DNA of 6,761 bases from JANXVV01 sp038230975 (GTDB lineage: Bacteria; Planctomycetota; Phycisphaerae; Tepidisphaerales; Tepidisphaeraceae): positions 1-6,761 of the forward strand of contig JBBRMF010000282.1 of assembly GCA_038230975.1 (NCBI GenBank), given 5' to 3'. The translations under genes and the position numbers were made by a program. The notes under the pieces were generated by a model, which saw nothing but the letters and a program-made list of their open reading frames with translations, did not search any database and was not told where the DNA came from. Shown here in pieces: positions 5,911 to 6,761 of the stretch (the stretch's first letter is position 1; each line of letters begins with the position of its first letter).

Positions 5911-6761
5911 CCCTCACCCTCCCCGAACTCTCCCTCGTTATCCTCATCGGCCCCAGCGGCAGCGGTAAATCCACGTTTGCGGCGAAGCACTTTAAACCCA
6001 CCGAAGTGATCTCATCCGACTTTTGTCGGGGCTTGGTCAGCGATGACGAGAATAGCCTGGAAGCCACTGGCGATGCGTTTGATGTGCTGCGATTCGTCGT
6101 TGGCAAACGGCTTGCTCGGGGGTTGTTTACGGTCATCGATGCGACCAATGTGCAGCCGGAGAGCCGCAAGCCATGGATTGAGCTGGGTCGCGAGCATGAT
6201 GTGCTGCCGGTGGCGATTGTGCTCGATGTCCCGGAACGGGTTTGCCAGGAACGCAATCGAGCTCGGCCAGACCGCGATTTCGGTCGACATGTCATTCGAA
6301 ATCAGATTATGCAGATGCGGAAATCACTTCGCTATCTGGATCGCGAGGGTTTTCGATACGTACATCGGCTGAGCCCCGGCACGACCGAACACGGTCAAGC
6401 CTTGATCGGCGAGGTGACGTTCGAACGCCAGCCGCTTTGGAATAATCGCAAGTGGGACAAGGGGCCATTCGATATCATCGGCGACGTGCATGGGTGTTTC
6501 GATGAATTGTCAGAACTGTTGACGCAGCTCGGGTACACGATTGCGATAACCATGGAGAATGACGAGACGCAATTCCGCTACATCGTCACGCCGCCCGTTG
6601 GACGCAAGGCGATCCTGCTGGGCGATCTGGTGGACCGCGGCCCGAAAGTGGTTGAGGTGTTGAAGCTGGCGATGTCGATGGTGCAGAGCGGTGCCGCGTT
6701 GTGCGTGCCTGGCAATCATGATGTGAAGTTAATGCGGAAGCTACAAGGCCGGGATGTACAG
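5907..6761 (+). CDS. pnkp: Polynucleotide kinase-phosphatase Pnkp of the RNA repair system, partial (C-terminus off the right edge)
   Basis: The first 285 residues are present of a protein usually about 850 long. Pnkp heals broken RNA ends (5' kinase, 2',3'-phosphatase) and, together with Hen1, ligates them. The kinase domain (1 to about 170) has the P-loop GPSGSGKS (15-22, with Lys21 and Ser22), the general base Asp38 (ISSD), Arg41 and the lid Arg116 (QERNRARP); these match the numbering I recall for the Clostridium thermocellum enzyme. The metallophosphatase domain begins near 186 with GDVHG (Asp193, His195), GDLVDRGP (Asp240, Arg244) and GNHD (Asn270, His271). The ligase-adenylyltransferase module would lie beyond the window. 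The ATG at 5907 is the only sensible start: an in-frame stop lies at 5856 with no ATG between, and the P-loop position fits the family. There is no Shine-Dalgarno. The start overlaps the stop of the preceding 30-codon ORF (ATGA), which suggests translational coupling. Confidence 0.95.
   Translation, partial: MTLTLPELSLVILIGPSGSGKSTFAAKHFKPTEVISSDFCRGLVSDDENSLEATGDAFDVLRFVVGKRLARGLFTVIDATNVQPESRKPWIELGREHDVLPVAIVLDVPERVCQERNRARPDRDFGRHVIRNQIMQMRKSLRYLDREGFRYVHRLSPGTTEHGQALIGEVTFERQPLWNNRKWDKGPFDIIGDVHGCFDELSELLTQLGYTIAITMENDETQFRYIVTPPVGRKAILLGDLVDRGPKVVEVLKLAMSMVQSGAALCVPGNHDVKLMRKLQGRDVQ

Overview
The window looks like a chromosomal piece of a Gram-negative environmental bacterium, most plausibly a planctomycete (Phycisphaerae-like). 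This is inferred from three things: secreted carbohydrate-active proteins, long stretches without clear Shine-Dalgarno sites, and a hairpin repeat of a type I associate with planctomycete and related genomes. No rRNA or other phylogenetic marker is present, so the placement is tentative.

Left half (1-3345, minus strand): three genes read leftward with gaps of 29 and 65 nt, probably one transcript. In transcription order they are a secreted clan GH-A glycoside hydrolase with a C-terminal beta-rich module (3345-1567), an exported all-helical protein of unknown function (1537-677), and a secreted protein with a DUF1349/concanavalin-like module (611 to beyond base 1). The last has a TTG start and runs off the left edge. 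All three carry N-terminal export signals, which suggests a small polysaccharide-handling cluster at the cell surface or in the periplasm.

Centre (3346-3880): a divergent intergenic region of 160 nt with no convincing promoter, then a tiny two-helix membrane protein of the DUF3309 type (3506-3667), then a 139-nt imperfect inverted repeat (3679-3817) that folds into one long hairpin and resembles a MITE or dispersed palindromic repeat.

Right half (3881-6761, plus strand): the bacterial RNA repair pair. Hen1, the RNA 3'-terminal ribose 2'-O-methyltransferase, is complete. Pnkp, the end-healing kinase-phosphatase-ligase, is cut by the right edge after its kinase and the first phosphatase motifs. 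In other bacteria the two form a complex that repairs RNAs cut by ribotoxins and methylates the junction against re-cleavage. Here they are separated by an AF2212-like (DUF104) antitoxin gene with its own strong ribosome binding site. That gene is followed after 3 nt by a 30-codon ORF whose first residues look like the start of a PIN-domain (VapC-type) toxin and whose stop codon overlaps the Pnkp start (ATGA). The toxin-antitoxin remnant inside an RNA-repair operon is the most interesting feature of the window.
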